9,946 bases of DNA from assembly GCA_030635405.1 (NCBI GenBank), contig DAOVZA010000042.1:1-9946 (forward strand), in the 5' to 3' direction. Positions within the stretch are counted from its first letter, which is position 1, and each line of letters opens with the position of its first letter. Positions 1 to 6,394 of the stretch are shown one piece after another. The notes under the pieces were generated by a model. That model made no database searches. It saw only the letters and a list, made by a program, of their open reading frames with translations, and was not told the DNA's origin. Both the position numbers and the translations under genes were made by a program. This DNA comes from Desulfocapsa sp. (lineage in GTDB: Bacteria > Desulfobacterota > Desulfobulbia > Desulfobulbales > Desulfocapsaceae).

Positions 1-25
1 AAGGGGTGTTAGTCAGGTAAGGTTT

Positions 26-45
26 GAGGTGAGGTGAGGTGAGGT
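26..45 (+). repeat. Tandem GAGGT repeat acting as ribosome binding site
   Basis: Four perfect head-to-tail copies of GAGGT are followed by GAAA and then an ATG at 50. Each copy, with the next G and A, reads GAGGTGA, which matches the core of the 16S anti-Shine-Dalgarno. The last copy lies 4 to 5 bases from the ATG, a normal spacing. The tract therefore offers several overlapping ribosome sites in register every 5 bases. Pentamer repeats can slip during replication, so copy number could vary between strains; that is inference. Confidence 0.6.
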
Positions 46-49
46 GAAA

Positions 50-208
50 ATGGATTACCCAAAAAAGAAAGCTAAATGGGATAACAAAGATGGGGAGAGA
101 GGGGGTGAGAAAAAGACACAGGAAAGTGATAATCTGAGAAAATACATACGTTGGGTTGCATTTGCTGCTTTTATTCTCGCATGTATTTATCTCACACCTG
201 ACTTTTAG
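50..208 (+). CDS. Small single-pass membrane protein (52 aa), unknown function
   Basis: An ATG preceded by a strong GAGGTGA ribosome site opens a 52-residue frame ending in TAG. Residues 1-34 are very polar and charged (many Lys, Asp, Glu, Gly). Residues 35-48 (WVAFAAFILACIYL) form one hydrophobic segment close to the C-terminus, which ends in TPDF. The basic residues just before the helix (LRKYIR) suggest an N-in orientation with a long cytoplasmic head, as in tail-anchored small proteins. I recognise no family. The strong ribosome site and the sharp polar/hydrophobic division are the evidence that it is real. The following sequence stays open in the same frame for 26 codons beyond the TAG; I do not interpret that as coding. 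Confidence 0.55.
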   Translation: MDYPKKKAKWDNKDGERGGEKKTQESDNLRKYIRWVAFAAFILACIYLTPDF

Positions 209-496
209 AAGCACCAACAGCCGTATCACTGGCCACAAATGGAAGTTCAATCTGGTGAACCAGGAAGGACACAAGATGCGGATTTGTAGGAGGTTGCTTT
301 TCAAAATTATAGGCAGGGGAAAGCACATTTTAAGCCCCCAATTTTGAATACTTCTTACGTGCCCCGATGAAGTTGTGCCCTGATGTAGTTATTCGTACTT
401 TATCTGACAGCTTTGAAAATGAGCTTCGATCAGATCTGACAGAATAAGTTCAAATTACAGTCTCATTCAAAATATTAACTTTACCTTTGGTACCAT
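209..496. other. Intergenic stretch with no supported gene
   Basis: About 290 bases lie between the small membrane protein and the lipoprotein. All six frames contain only short open stretches (at most about 45 codons without a good start and ribosome site), including one on the minus strand and a 26-codon ATG frame at 367-447. None resembles a family I know. I see no tRNA, no riboswitch consensus and no canonical terminator. It may hold the lipoprotein promoter, but no -10/-35 pair stands out. Confidence 0.5.
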
Positions 497-736
497 ATGA
501 AGACAACAAGCGAATTAATACTTCTTTTCTCTACACTGCTACTTATGATCAGCTTTACTGCATGTGATGGCAATAACAAAGAGGGAGAAAAAAATAGTAT
601 TGAAAATTTTACTGACAAGACTGCGCACAAGGTAGTTGACCAGATTAATACCCCAATTGACAAAGCAAAAGAAATTAAGGGCCTTGTTGATCAGCAAACA
701 AAAGATACAAAAACAATCATCAAACAGATAGAATAA
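497..736 (+). CDS. Small lipoprotein (79 aa), unknown function
   Basis: The product has a classic lipoprotein signal: a Lys near the start, a hydrophobic core (LILLFSTLLLMISF), then the lipobox-like FTAC with Cys23 as the predicted lipidated residue. The residue after Cys is Asp, which in enterobacterial Lol sorting would favour inner-membrane retention, though that rule does not transfer securely to other groups. The mature part of about 57 residues is rich in Lys, Glu, Asp, Gln and Thr with few aromatics, and residues 44-79 look helical, possibly a short coiled coil. The ribosome site is weak (no clear GGAG before the ATG). It stands alone, with unrelated neighbours. No family is recognised. 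Confidence 0.75.
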   Translation: MKTTSELILLFSTLLLMISFTACDGNNKEGEKNSIENFTDKTAHKVVDQINTPIDKAKEIKGLVDQQTKDTKTIIKQIE

Positions 737-779
737 TTTTAAAACTATCTCTATCTAATTAGGAATAAGTTAACCCCTG

Positions 780-977
780 CGGTTTGGCCAATACGATTAA
801 TCCTTGCCAATAACTCCCTTTTGATAGATTTTCTGAAGTTTCTGTTAAAAGCATCTTAAAGCGGTGATTCTTTGTGCAGGCAATAAAACGTGCAACGAAA
901 AAAGATTTTACAAACAAATGATTCCTAAAGCAGATAAAGAATACAAGAATCATTTGGTTAACCTGGAGGGTAAGTGA
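780..977 (+). pseudogene. Decayed RelE/HigB-type toxin, 5' part ruined
   Basis: Frame 849-977 encodes a 42-residue tail containing KAVILCAGNKT and EKRFYKQMIP followed by ADKEYKNHL. These match the C-terminal block of RelE/HigB-family toxins (Gp49-like, PF05973) that are encoded just before MARTLKE-type XRE antitoxins. Upstream in the same frame are stops at 798, 822, 825, 834 and 846. The residues between them (PF, IF, SF) still fit the usual '(P)(Y/F)R.FFxFDP' stretch, which suggests an old gene destroyed by point changes rather than a recent truncation. No upstream start or N-terminal half is visible. The toxin TGA (975-977) overlaps the antitoxin ATG (977-979), the normal arrangement for the intact pair. 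The match to the family is from memory of its conserved residues. Confidence 0.72.
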
Positions 978-1312
978 TGGCTAGAACACTAAAAGAAATT
1001 ATAGCACACGAAAAGCCTGAGGTTGTAAAGAAGGCCAAAGCATTGGCAACAGAAATGCTCCTCAACATTCACTTGGCAGAGCTTAGAGAAAAAACTAAAT
1101 TAACACAGAATGATATTGCTTTGTCAATGGGAGTAAAACAACCGACTATTGCTGGCATGGAAAAGAATGGTCAGGATATTAAGCTTTCTTCTCTAAAAAA
1201 ATATGTAGAGGCGGCAGGTGGCAAATTAAATCTAGATATCGATCTCTCCGACGGCAGTCATTTCCTTTCTTTGGGGAAATCCGGTTATGCCGGAGAAATA
1301 TGCGCCAGCTGA
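977..1312 (+). CDS. XRE-family antitoxin (HigA-like) of a broken toxin-antitoxin pair
   Basis: This is a 111-residue DNA-binding antitoxin. It begins MARTLKE, typical of the antitoxins partnered with RelE/HigB toxins. A helix-turn-helix of the Cro/C1 type lies at about residues 32-65 (LAELREKTKLTQNDIALSMG, then a PTIAGMEK recognition region), followed by the usual KLSSLKKYVEAAGGKL block. Such proteins bind the toxin and repress their own operon. I chose the ATG at 977 over the GTG at 974 because GGAGG at 965-969 is well spaced from it and the toxin stop overlaps it. The last 18 residues after DGSHF look like an extension beyond the usual end, and the gene's 3' end overlaps the oppositely oriented flavoprotein gene by 28 bases, so the tail may be new sequence picked up after rearrangement. 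With the toxin dead, it is a solitary antitoxin. Confidence 0.88.
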   Translation: MARTLKEIIAHEKPEVVKKAKALATEMLLNIHLAELREKTKLTQNDIALSMGVKQPTIAGMEKNGQDIKLSSLKKYVEAAGGKLNLDIDLSDGSHFLSLGKSGYAGEICAS

Positions 1313-2940
1313 ACTGGTCTCATGTTCATGCTCATACCACCATCTTCTCTACGTACAGCAATATTTTTTAGCCAATTGGCATTATCTTCCACTGGATAGT
1401 CAGATCGACAATGTGATCCTCTGGTTTCTGTTCTCAAGAGCGCTGATTTACATACCATTTCCGAGGTCAGTATCATGTTTTGGAGGCTGATCTTGTTCAT
1501 CAGCTCTTTTGGCGTCTCTGCTTGGCATTTCTGGCTCTGAGTTTTGAATTCTTTGATCTGTATTAGTGCTTTTTTAAGACCATCCGAGCTTCTGACTATT
1601 CCTGCTTCTAACCACATCATTTTTTTGAGTGATTTAATCAAAAGTATTGAATCTTCACTTTCACCATTTTTTGAAAAAAGAGCATCCAGCCTCTTTCGTT
1701 CTTGTTCAATTTGGGCTTCAGGAAAACTAGTCTTGTCATTTTCTTTAGCGTTGATGGCTGCAGTGCGTCCAGCAATTCCTCCCATCGCAAAAATTTCAGC
1801 AAGCGCATTCCCAGCAAGGCGATTCGCACCATGCATACCTGCACAAACCTCACCAACAGCAAAGAGACCGGGGAGTTCAGTCTGAGTGTTGGTGTCAATC
1901 ATAATACCTCCCATACTGTGATGAGCTGTGGGCGCTACAATACATGTTTTTTTCTCAAAAACACCCTGTGGAAGCATTGGCTTGAGCTTTCTCAATCTTT
2001 CATCGGAAACCCCTCTGAGATCCATTGTAACACCATTGTCAATGCCAAAACCGTCACGGATTTCCTTAAATATTGTTTGAGCCAGAAGATCTCTGGTGAG
2101 GGTCTTCGGATTATTAAGGCTATGTTTCATCAAAATGTCTTCATTATTTGAGTTTTTCAGCACTGCACCATTAAAAAGAAATCCTTCATATAACAGGAGA
2201 TTACTTCCTCTTTTTCCTGACGCTGTGGGGTAGTATTGAACAAACTCCATGTCTTTCATGGTAAGGCCAGCTTCATAGGCAAGGGCCAGGCCGTCACCAT
2301 TTATACCTGGAGTGTTGCTTGAATTGAAATAGATCTGTGAGTAGCCGCCCGTTGCTAAGATGACGCATTTCACCTTGAAGGTGACAAATTCACCTTTTTC
2401 AGAAATTCCGGTTACTGCAGCGATTCTGTTATTACTGGAACAAAGCTTGGTGATAAAAACGTTGTCTACAAAATCCACCCCTATTGCACTGGCATATGAC
2501 AGCAAGGGAAGCATGTAGTCCTTGCCCTTATGGTTTTTTCCCTGAACGTCTCGGGCAAAGGTATGACCTGGGATAGCAAGAAGATCAAAATTATCGTCTT
2601 GCTTTGAAAAGCTGGCGCCATATTTTTCAAGTATTGAAGGCTGGTTCCCTGCTTCTCCAGCCATTATATTTACAAGTTTCTGGTCGTTGATATATCTGCC
2701 TCCGACAATGGTATCTCGTAAATAAACCTGTGGGGAGTCATCGCTATCTCCCCACCCTGGGGAGGTAAGAATTGCTTTCGACATAATGGTATTGTTGCCA
2801 TACCCGACTTTTGTTTTAGAAACCACGATCACTCGAGCGCCATTTTCTCTTGCTTCAATGGCACTTCTGAGACCTGCTCCACCACCACCTACGATGAGAA
2901 CATCACATGAAAAATTCTGACAACTTTTAGCTAAAGCCAT
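1285..2940 (-). CDS. FAD-dependent oxidoreductase, fumarate reductase/succinate dehydrogenase flavoprotein family
   Basis: This 551-residue protein has the fold of FrdA, SdhA and L-aspartate oxidase. Visible landmarks are the Rossmann GGGGAG at 18-23, the second FAD motif ATGG at 196-199, Arg283 in LTRDLLA (the position of the catalytic Arg of FrdA), His340 in PTAHHSMGG, Arg374 in HGANRLAGN, and the C-terminal RTETRGSH block at 503-510. Two features are odd. The active-site QYHPT of FrdA is QYYPT here (Tyr237 for His), and no His-Thr covalent-FAD motif is present near residue 45, so FAD is probably held non-covalently. The substrate may not be fumarate or succinate. No signal peptide is seen, so it is likely cytoplasmic. 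No iron-sulphur or cytochrome subunit gene is nearby. GAGGA lies 6 bases before the ATG. It follows the PqqD-like gene on the same strand after about 110 bases, so it may belong to that operon. Confidence 0.85.
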   Translation of the reverse strand: MALAKSCQNFSCDVLIVGGGGAGLRSAIEARENGARVIVVSKTKVGYGNNTIMSKAILTSPGWGDSDDSPQVYLRDTIVGGRYINDQKLVNIMAGEAGNQPSILEKYGASFSKQDDNFDLLAIPGHTFARDVQGKNHKGKDYMLPLLSYASAIGVDFVDNVFITKLCSSNNRIAAVTGISEKGEFVTFKVKCVILATGGYSQIYFNSSNTPGINGDGLALAYEAGLTMKDMEFVQYYPTASGKRGSNLLLYEGFLFNGAVLKNSNNEDILMKHSLNNPKTLTRDLLAQTIFKEIRDGFGIDNGVTMDLRGVSDERLRKLKPMLPQGVFEKKTCIVAPTAHHSMGGIMIDTNTQTELPGLFAVGEVCAGMHGANRLAGNALAEIFAMGGIAGRTAAINAKENDKTSFPEAQIEQERKRLDALFSKNGESEDSILLIKSLKKMMWLEAGIVRSSDGLKKALIQIKEFKTQSQKCQAETPKELMNKISLQNMILTSEMVCKSALLRTETRGSHCRSDYPVEDNANWLKNIAVRREDGGMSMNMRPVQLAHISPA

Positions 2941-3050
2941 ATTTAATCCTCGTTCTTTTATTGGTGCCAGGCATGTCTGCTTCCGTCTGATCGGTTACAG
3001 GCGGTCAGCAGTTATTTCGAAAAGTTCTGTATGTTAAGTGGAGATCTGTG

Positions 3051-3332
3051 TCATGTGGCCTTCGGAGTGATTAGTCCAGCGTCGAGCAGTTGTAAGAGAA
3101 GTTCTGAAATATCCGTCTCCAATTCTTTTGTTTCAACTTCATATGTGTCTAGCAAAGACGCAACCAATTGATCAAGGCTTGCCCCATCTTTTAGAGATGT
3201 CAGGACTTTGCTCCCGACCTCATTTAGTCCAAAGTAGTTTTCGCTTTTCATATCAAGCAAGACAGATTCTCCGTCAATTTCCTGACTGAGTACATCGGTG
3301 GATAGTAGGAATACCTGGTTTTTATCAATCAT
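3051..3332 (-). CDS. PqqD-like peptide-recognition protein (lasso peptide B1 type)
   Basis: This is a 93-residue PqqD-fold protein (RiPP recognition element). Characteristic residues include DGESVLLDMKSENYFGLNE, VGSKVLTSL, and a helical C-terminal half ending in LLLQLLDAGLI, in the order and length of stand-alone B1 or PqqD proteins. Proteins of this type bind the leader of a ribosomally made peptide and present it to a processing enzyme. Its upstream neighbour, 134 bases away on the same strand, is a B2-type leader peptidase, which makes the lasso-type B1 role more likely than PQQ synthesis (no pqqA/B/C/E here). The ATG has no obvious Shine-Dalgarno. The family is clear; the substrate is not visible. 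Confidence 0.86.
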   Translation of the reverse strand: MIDKNQVFLLSTDVLSQEIDGESVLLDMKSENYFGLNEVGSKVLTSLKDGASLDQLVASLLDTYEVETKELETDISELLLQLLDAGLITPKAT

Positions 3333-3466
3333 ATTGTAATGGGAATAGTTGTTGTTGGGAGAAATCTAAACGGAATTAATCAAGAAAAATGAATCTTTCC
3401 TGTTGGCCTCAATTTATAACTGTAAAACTATATTCAGCAAGTTTCCAGAGAAAGGATAAATAGTCT

Positions 3467-3922
3467 TCAGTCTCGTGGACTCCATATAAAAACAGATACA
3501 ACAGTAAAGGACTCATGTCCACTCTCACCAGTGAGTATCGTGTCTCCACATTGGGACCAGGCGTGGGCCTTTGCCGTTTCTGTACCCTCTTTTGATACCC
3601 CAAGGTAAAAAACACCTGGAATATTTCTTTTGTATAACATTCGATATGCTGTAAGGGCTTGGGGCAGGCAGGTGCTTTGCCATGGGGTGTATTGTGCTGC
3701 TCTTTTAATTGCCTTTCCAATAAGTAGAGCTTTGTCCATCTCAGCTGCGGGTAATACTGGAGCTGATTTAATCGTTTTTTGTTGATCAAGAGATCGGGTA
3801 AGTCGCTTAAATGGAACAGTTAATATGGCAGTACGGACCATTCCTAATAGCATGAAGGCCTGAATGAAAAGAATCTTTTCTTCAAGTGTCAGTTCCTGAA
3901 ATTTTCGTATCTGATGTATCAA
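3467..3922 (-). CDS. Lasso peptide B2-type transglutaminase-like leader peptidase
   Basis: This 151-residue protein matches the lasso B2 family (transglutaminase-like cysteine protease fold, PF13471). It has an N-terminal helical region (FQELTLEEKILFIQAFMLL and VPFKRL), then Cys85 in WQSTCLPQAL, His120 in KAHAWSQCGD and Asp127, giving the expected Cys-His-Asp triad, and it ends with the typical TGESGHESFTVV. In known systems B2 with B1 cuts the leader from a lasso precursor before the cyclase closes the ring. The start is TTG (3920-3922): the frame is closed by TAG 12 bases further upstream, and the only ATGs inside it would cut into the conserved N-terminus. No Shine-Dalgarno is evident. No cyclase (asparagine-synthetase-like C protein) lies in the window. 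Confidence 0.87.
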   Translation of the reverse strand: MIHQIRKFQELTLEEKILFIQAFMLLGMVRTAILTVPFKRLTRSLDQQKTIKSAPVLPAAEMDKALLIGKAIKRAAQYTPWQSTCLPQALTAYRMLYKRNIPGVFYLGVSKEGTETAKAHAWSQCGDTILTGESGHESFTVVSVFIWSPRD

Positions 3923-3940
3923 TGTAGTTGTGTTCTAGTG

Positions 3941-4093
3941 ATGGAGCAGGATTGGCTTATTTGTTTGTTGTATGGCAATCATGTCTTTCTGATAGCCGCT
4001 AAAGAAAGTTTTGTAAATGATCTTGTTGATGATACAATATTTAGGGACTTGAGACATATTTTTCATCAAACATTTTCGCCGAGAAAACCTTGA
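3941..4093 (+). CDS. Possible 50-aa ORF coupled to the PilZ gene
   Basis: An ATG frame of 50 residues ends in TGA at 4091-4093, overlapping the TTG start of the PilZ gene (4090) in the sequence TTGA, the usual sign of translational coupling. The same frame is open further upstream to an ATG at 3914 (59 residues), which would overlap the divergent B2 gene's start. The N-terminal third is hydrophobic (WLICLLYGNHVFLIAA); the rest is mixed and charged (DLVDDTIFRDLRHIF). There is no clear Shine-Dalgarno and no family recognised. It could be chance; the stop/start overlap is the main support. Confidence 0.3.
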   Translation: MEQDWLICLLYGNHVFLIAAKESFVNDLVDDTIFRDLRHIFHQTFSPRKP

Positions 4094-4794
4094 GTGATCT
4101 GAAAGTAATAGCGGATAGAAGCAAGAATCGCCTTAGTTTTACACTTGCCAGCCGAATTAACAGAAAGAATCTGGGGGAATTGTATACCGAGGTGCGTTTT
4201 TGTGTGCCTGATTTACAACCCGGATTTGATGTGGTTTCTGATCTGACGAAATGTGGTTTTGCATTTCTCGATATTATCCCGACTTTTAAAAATATTCTGA
4301 ACTATCTGCTCAGTAATGGAGCTGGGGAGATGGTTTGTGTATTGAAAAAAAATACACTGATTTATAAACAAATTCAGTTTGCCACAATATTTCAGGGCTA
4401 TAAACCAGTGTTTGTCTCCACCCTTGAGGAAGCAGAGGAACAGATAATTACCTCCAAAAGGCGTTCGACCCTGAGATTTTCTCTTTATAAGCAAGCTCTG
4501 AGATACTCAAGTGGTGACGGTGAACAGAAGGCTTTGCTTAATGATGTCTCCATGGGTGGTTGTTCGATTAATGCAATGAATCACCAGGTTTCACTGGGAG
4601 ACGAAGTTAGTCTGACACTTGCGTTTCTCCAAAATGAGAATTTGGATATTCCCTTTAAAATCCTTTCTGAAGCTGTCAGGGTGCAGGATGATGTTTTTGC
4701 CGTGAAGTTTGTGGGGCTTGATGATGATCAGAAAAAGATTCTGTGGGACAGTCTCATTCGGTTGTCTCAGCAGAAAGCAGGTTCTGGCAATTAA
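4090..4794 (+). CDS. PilZ-domain protein, probable c-di-GMP receptor
   Basis: This is a 234-residue cytoplasmic protein with two parts. Residues about 1-115 form an alternating alpha/beta domain (SFTLASRI, FDVVSDLTKCGF, MVCVLKK, YKPVFVSTLEEAEE) reminiscent of STAS-like domains. Residues about 122-230 are a PilZ domain with both nucleotide-binding signatures: RSTLR at 125-129 (RxxxR) and DVSMGG at 152-157 (DxSxxG). PilZ proteins bind cyclic di-GMP and change a partner's activity, often in motility, adhesion or polysaccharide export; the partner is not shown here. The only start available in frame is TTG at 4090 (stop TAG at 4042, no ATG or GTG between), with a weak GAG upstream. It converges with the next gene, leaving 7 bases between the two stops. 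Confidence 0.85.
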   Translation: MSDLKVIADRSKNRLSFTLASRINRKNLGELYTEVRFCVPDLQPGFDVVSDLTKCGFAFLDIIPTFKNILNYLLSNGAGEMVCVLKKNTLIYKQIQFATIFQGYKPVFVSTLEEAEEQIITSKRRSTLRFSLYKQALRYSSGDGEQKALLNDVSMGGCSINAMNHQVSLGDEVSLTLAFLQNENLDIPFKILSEAVRVQDDVFAVKFVGLDDDQKKILWDSLIRLSQQKAGSGN

Positions 4795-4801
4795 AGATCC
4801 C

Positions 4802-5416
4802 TTACTGTTTTTTCACGTTGATAATTGGTGAAATACTTACCAACAGGCTGTCTGGTTGGAGTTCAATGTTATTAGTGTTCATCGAAATATTAAGCAATTT
4901 ATTGCCAGTATTTGCTACAAGGGGTTTGAGCTTCTCAATTTGAAGAGGAAGCTCACGGTTGTTAAAAAGCAGGGCAATAGTTGATGCAACATCGGTTGCT
5001 TGATCGTTTGAAGATTGAAGGCTTGTGATGATCGGTCTTATGAACAGGATTTGTTTTGCAGCATCAAAGCGAATAGTGGCATCACATTGAAAGCTCATTG
5101 TGACATTACCCAGCTTCATCTTGAGGTCATGACCGGCAATTGAGGTGACGATTCGTAAGTCATGTCCACTCATGGTTATGTGGCTTGAAAGTTTGTCTTT
5201 GAGAAATTTGAGATCCTCTATTTTATCTATTGATATTGTCCCTAACAGGGCTTTTGAATCCATCCTGAAGGTCAGAGGCAGGCTTTTATCGGCTGCACTC
5301 TGGACAATACTTACTGGAAGGTTCATGGTGATCTGTTCCTGGCTTGTAGTGTCATGGGAGAGTGATCCAGCGAGGAAGAAAAAAAGCAGTGTTGAAAACA
5401 ATGTTTTAAAGGTCAT
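4802..5416 (-). CDS. Secreted DUF1439-like periplasmic protein
   Basis: This is a 204-residue protein with a Sec signal peptide: Lys4, a strongly hydrophobic FSTLLFFFLAGS core, and likely cleavage around residue 20 before HDTTS. There is no lipobox Cys. The mature part is mostly alternating polar/hydrophobic beta-strand sequence with a DUF1439 (YceB-like, TULIP-type lipid-binding fold) flavour: an N-terminal LPVSIVQSAADKSLPL helix followed by repeated strands, then a helix/strand ending in ISPIINVKKQ. The family match is by impression of layout, not a decisive motif. Its ATG overlaps the stop of the upstream membrane hydrolase gene by four bases (ATGA), so the two are translated together and probably work on the same envelope process. 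Confidence 0.6.
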   Translation of the reverse strand: MTFKTLFSTLLFFFLAGSLSHDTTSQEQITMNLPVSIVQSAADKSLPLTFRMDSKALLGTISIDKIEDLKFLKDKLSSHITMSGHDLRIVTSIAGHDLKMKLGNVTMSFQCDATIRFDAAKQILFIRPIITSLQSSNDQATDVASTIALLFNNRELPLQIEKLKPLVANTGNKLLNISMNTNNIELQPDSLLVSISPIINVKKQ

Positions 5417-6306
5417 TTGGGGTTCCTGTGTGGCGAGATGTTTTTATAAATGAGTGAGTGTGTCCATAGCAATATGGCAAGTAAAATTCCAGCGTAGGAT
5501 GCAAAGTCTCGAAAAGCTAGGTGTGTGTGAATATTTTGCAGTTCAATGGTGCTGTTGTTGATGAATTGTCCACGGATGGATATGGTTGCAGATTCCATTA
5601 GAGACATATTGGCAATTTTCAGATTTTTGTCAATGTAGCATTGAAGAGTGTTTGTGGCAGTATTAAATTGTGCCCTATCTATTTCAAGCTTTTTCCCTGT
5701 TCTTTCCTGCGTATTACTAAGTGATTGGCTGTAGTGGACGTCAGCATTGTAGGCTGAGCTGATCAGTAGCACCGGGCTTGAAAAATAGAAAATGAGGCAG
5801 ATTGAAGCATAGATTGCTTTTCGTTTGGTAGGTTTTTGTAGTGAGAGGTCGTTTTGGATGGCCTTGGGCCAGAGAAAAAGGCATATGAGAAAGCCAATTG
5901 CGGTACAAATATAGCTCGATATATGTTCTGGCCAGAATAAGCCAAAGTTGGTGCTATACCAGGAAAAGGGCACTAATAGATTTACCCCATTCCCCCATTT
6001 GATTTGAGTTGCATCTATGAGTAAATGGGCCAGGCTGTTTCCTGCTAAAACAAAAAAGATATATCTGCTGTTTCGTGTCAGCATTGATAACGCCAGGCAG
6101 AGAAGCAGGCAGTAAATGAGACTTGCCTGAGTAACTGTGTAGAGTCGCAGGGTTAAAGGGTCTGTCAGTGGAGTTAGAATACGCTGGACAATCCAGGGAA
6201 TGTCAGGGATAATGCAGCCCACTATAATCCACTGTAGTGGAGCTTTTTTGAGGCCCAATCGAGTAAGGGGCACTTGTAAGCCGATATGGGCCAGTGTGTT
6301 GGGCAT
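5413..6306 (-). CDS. YdjM-like membrane-bound metal-dependent hydrolase (DUF457 family)
   Basis: This is a 297-residue inner-membrane protein. It begins MPNTLAHIGLQ, the typical start of the YdjM/DUF457 family, with His7, Asp35 in IPDIPW, and His94 and Asp98 in LAHLLIDATQ as the putative metal ligands. Hydrophobic segments lie at about 24-40, 61-76, 83-99 and 130-147, then 166-184 and a final one near 272-288. Between the last two, about residues 187-270 form a soluble, beta-rich insert that is probably periplasmic; it is larger than in the compact family members I know. The biochemical activity of the family is poorly defined, with phospholipid-related hydrolysis proposed for relatives. It is the first gene of a two-gene unit with the overlapping DUF1439-like gene. 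The ribosome site is weak. Confidence 0.78.
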   Translation of the reverse strand: MPNTLAHIGLQVPLTRLGLKKAPLQWIIVGCIIPDIPWIVQRILTPLTDPLTLRLYTVTQASLIYCLLLCLALSMLTRNSRYIFFVLAGNSLAHLLIDATQIKWGNGVNLLVPFSWYSTNFGLFWPEHISSYICTAIGFLICLFLWPKAIQNDLSLQKPTKRKAIYASICLIFYFSSPVLLISSAYNADVHYSQSLSNTQERTGKKLEIDRAQFNTATNTLQCYIDKNLKIANMSLMESATISIRGQFINNSTIELQNIHTHLAFRDFASYAGILLAILLWTHSLIYKNISPHRNPK

Positions 6307-6394
6307 CAGTGAGTGTTGTGTTGTAACGATATGATTGATACTATTCTAATTTGCCAATTGTACTAGAAATGCCACAGACTTCTTAGATAATCAA

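Noticed and set aside
156..347. 63-residue TTG-start frame on the + strand
   Set aside because: It overlaps the better supported 52-residue ORF in another frame, has no ribosome site and no family resemblance.
209..372. Continuation of the small membrane protein frame past two in-frame TAG codons, which could hint at pyrrolysine or readthrough
   Set aside because: The open pieces are only 26 and 24 codons long, within chance, the composition is odd, there is no Pyl-type methyltransferase context, and the frame ends at TGA without a recognisable domain.
1702..2151. 149-residue + strand frame inside the flavoprotein gene
   Set aside because: It is antisense to conserved flavoprotein motifs and has no ribosome site or family features.
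2974..3050. Short palindromic-looking stretch between the B1 and flavoprotein genes, considered as a terminator or internal promoter
   Set aside because: I could not find a stable stem with a T-run nor a clear -35/-10 pair.
3409..3516. 35-residue minus-strand ORF overlapping the end of the B2 gene, considered as a lasso precursor (GVHETED core-like start)
   Set aside because: No leader with a YxxP motif, no Thr at the penultimate leader position, and most of it lies inside the B2 coding region; likely a shadow frame.
3409..3789. 126-residue minus-strand frame overlapping B2, considered as evidence of a frameshift in B2
   Set aside because: The B2 frame itself has an intact triad and the typical C-terminal GHESFTVV ending, so no frameshift is needed.
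3958..4047. Minus-strand peptide upstream of B2 considered as a precursor (begins MSQVPKYCIINK)
   Set aside because: No Shine-Dalgarno, no lasso leader/core signature, and it is antisense to the 50-residue ORF.
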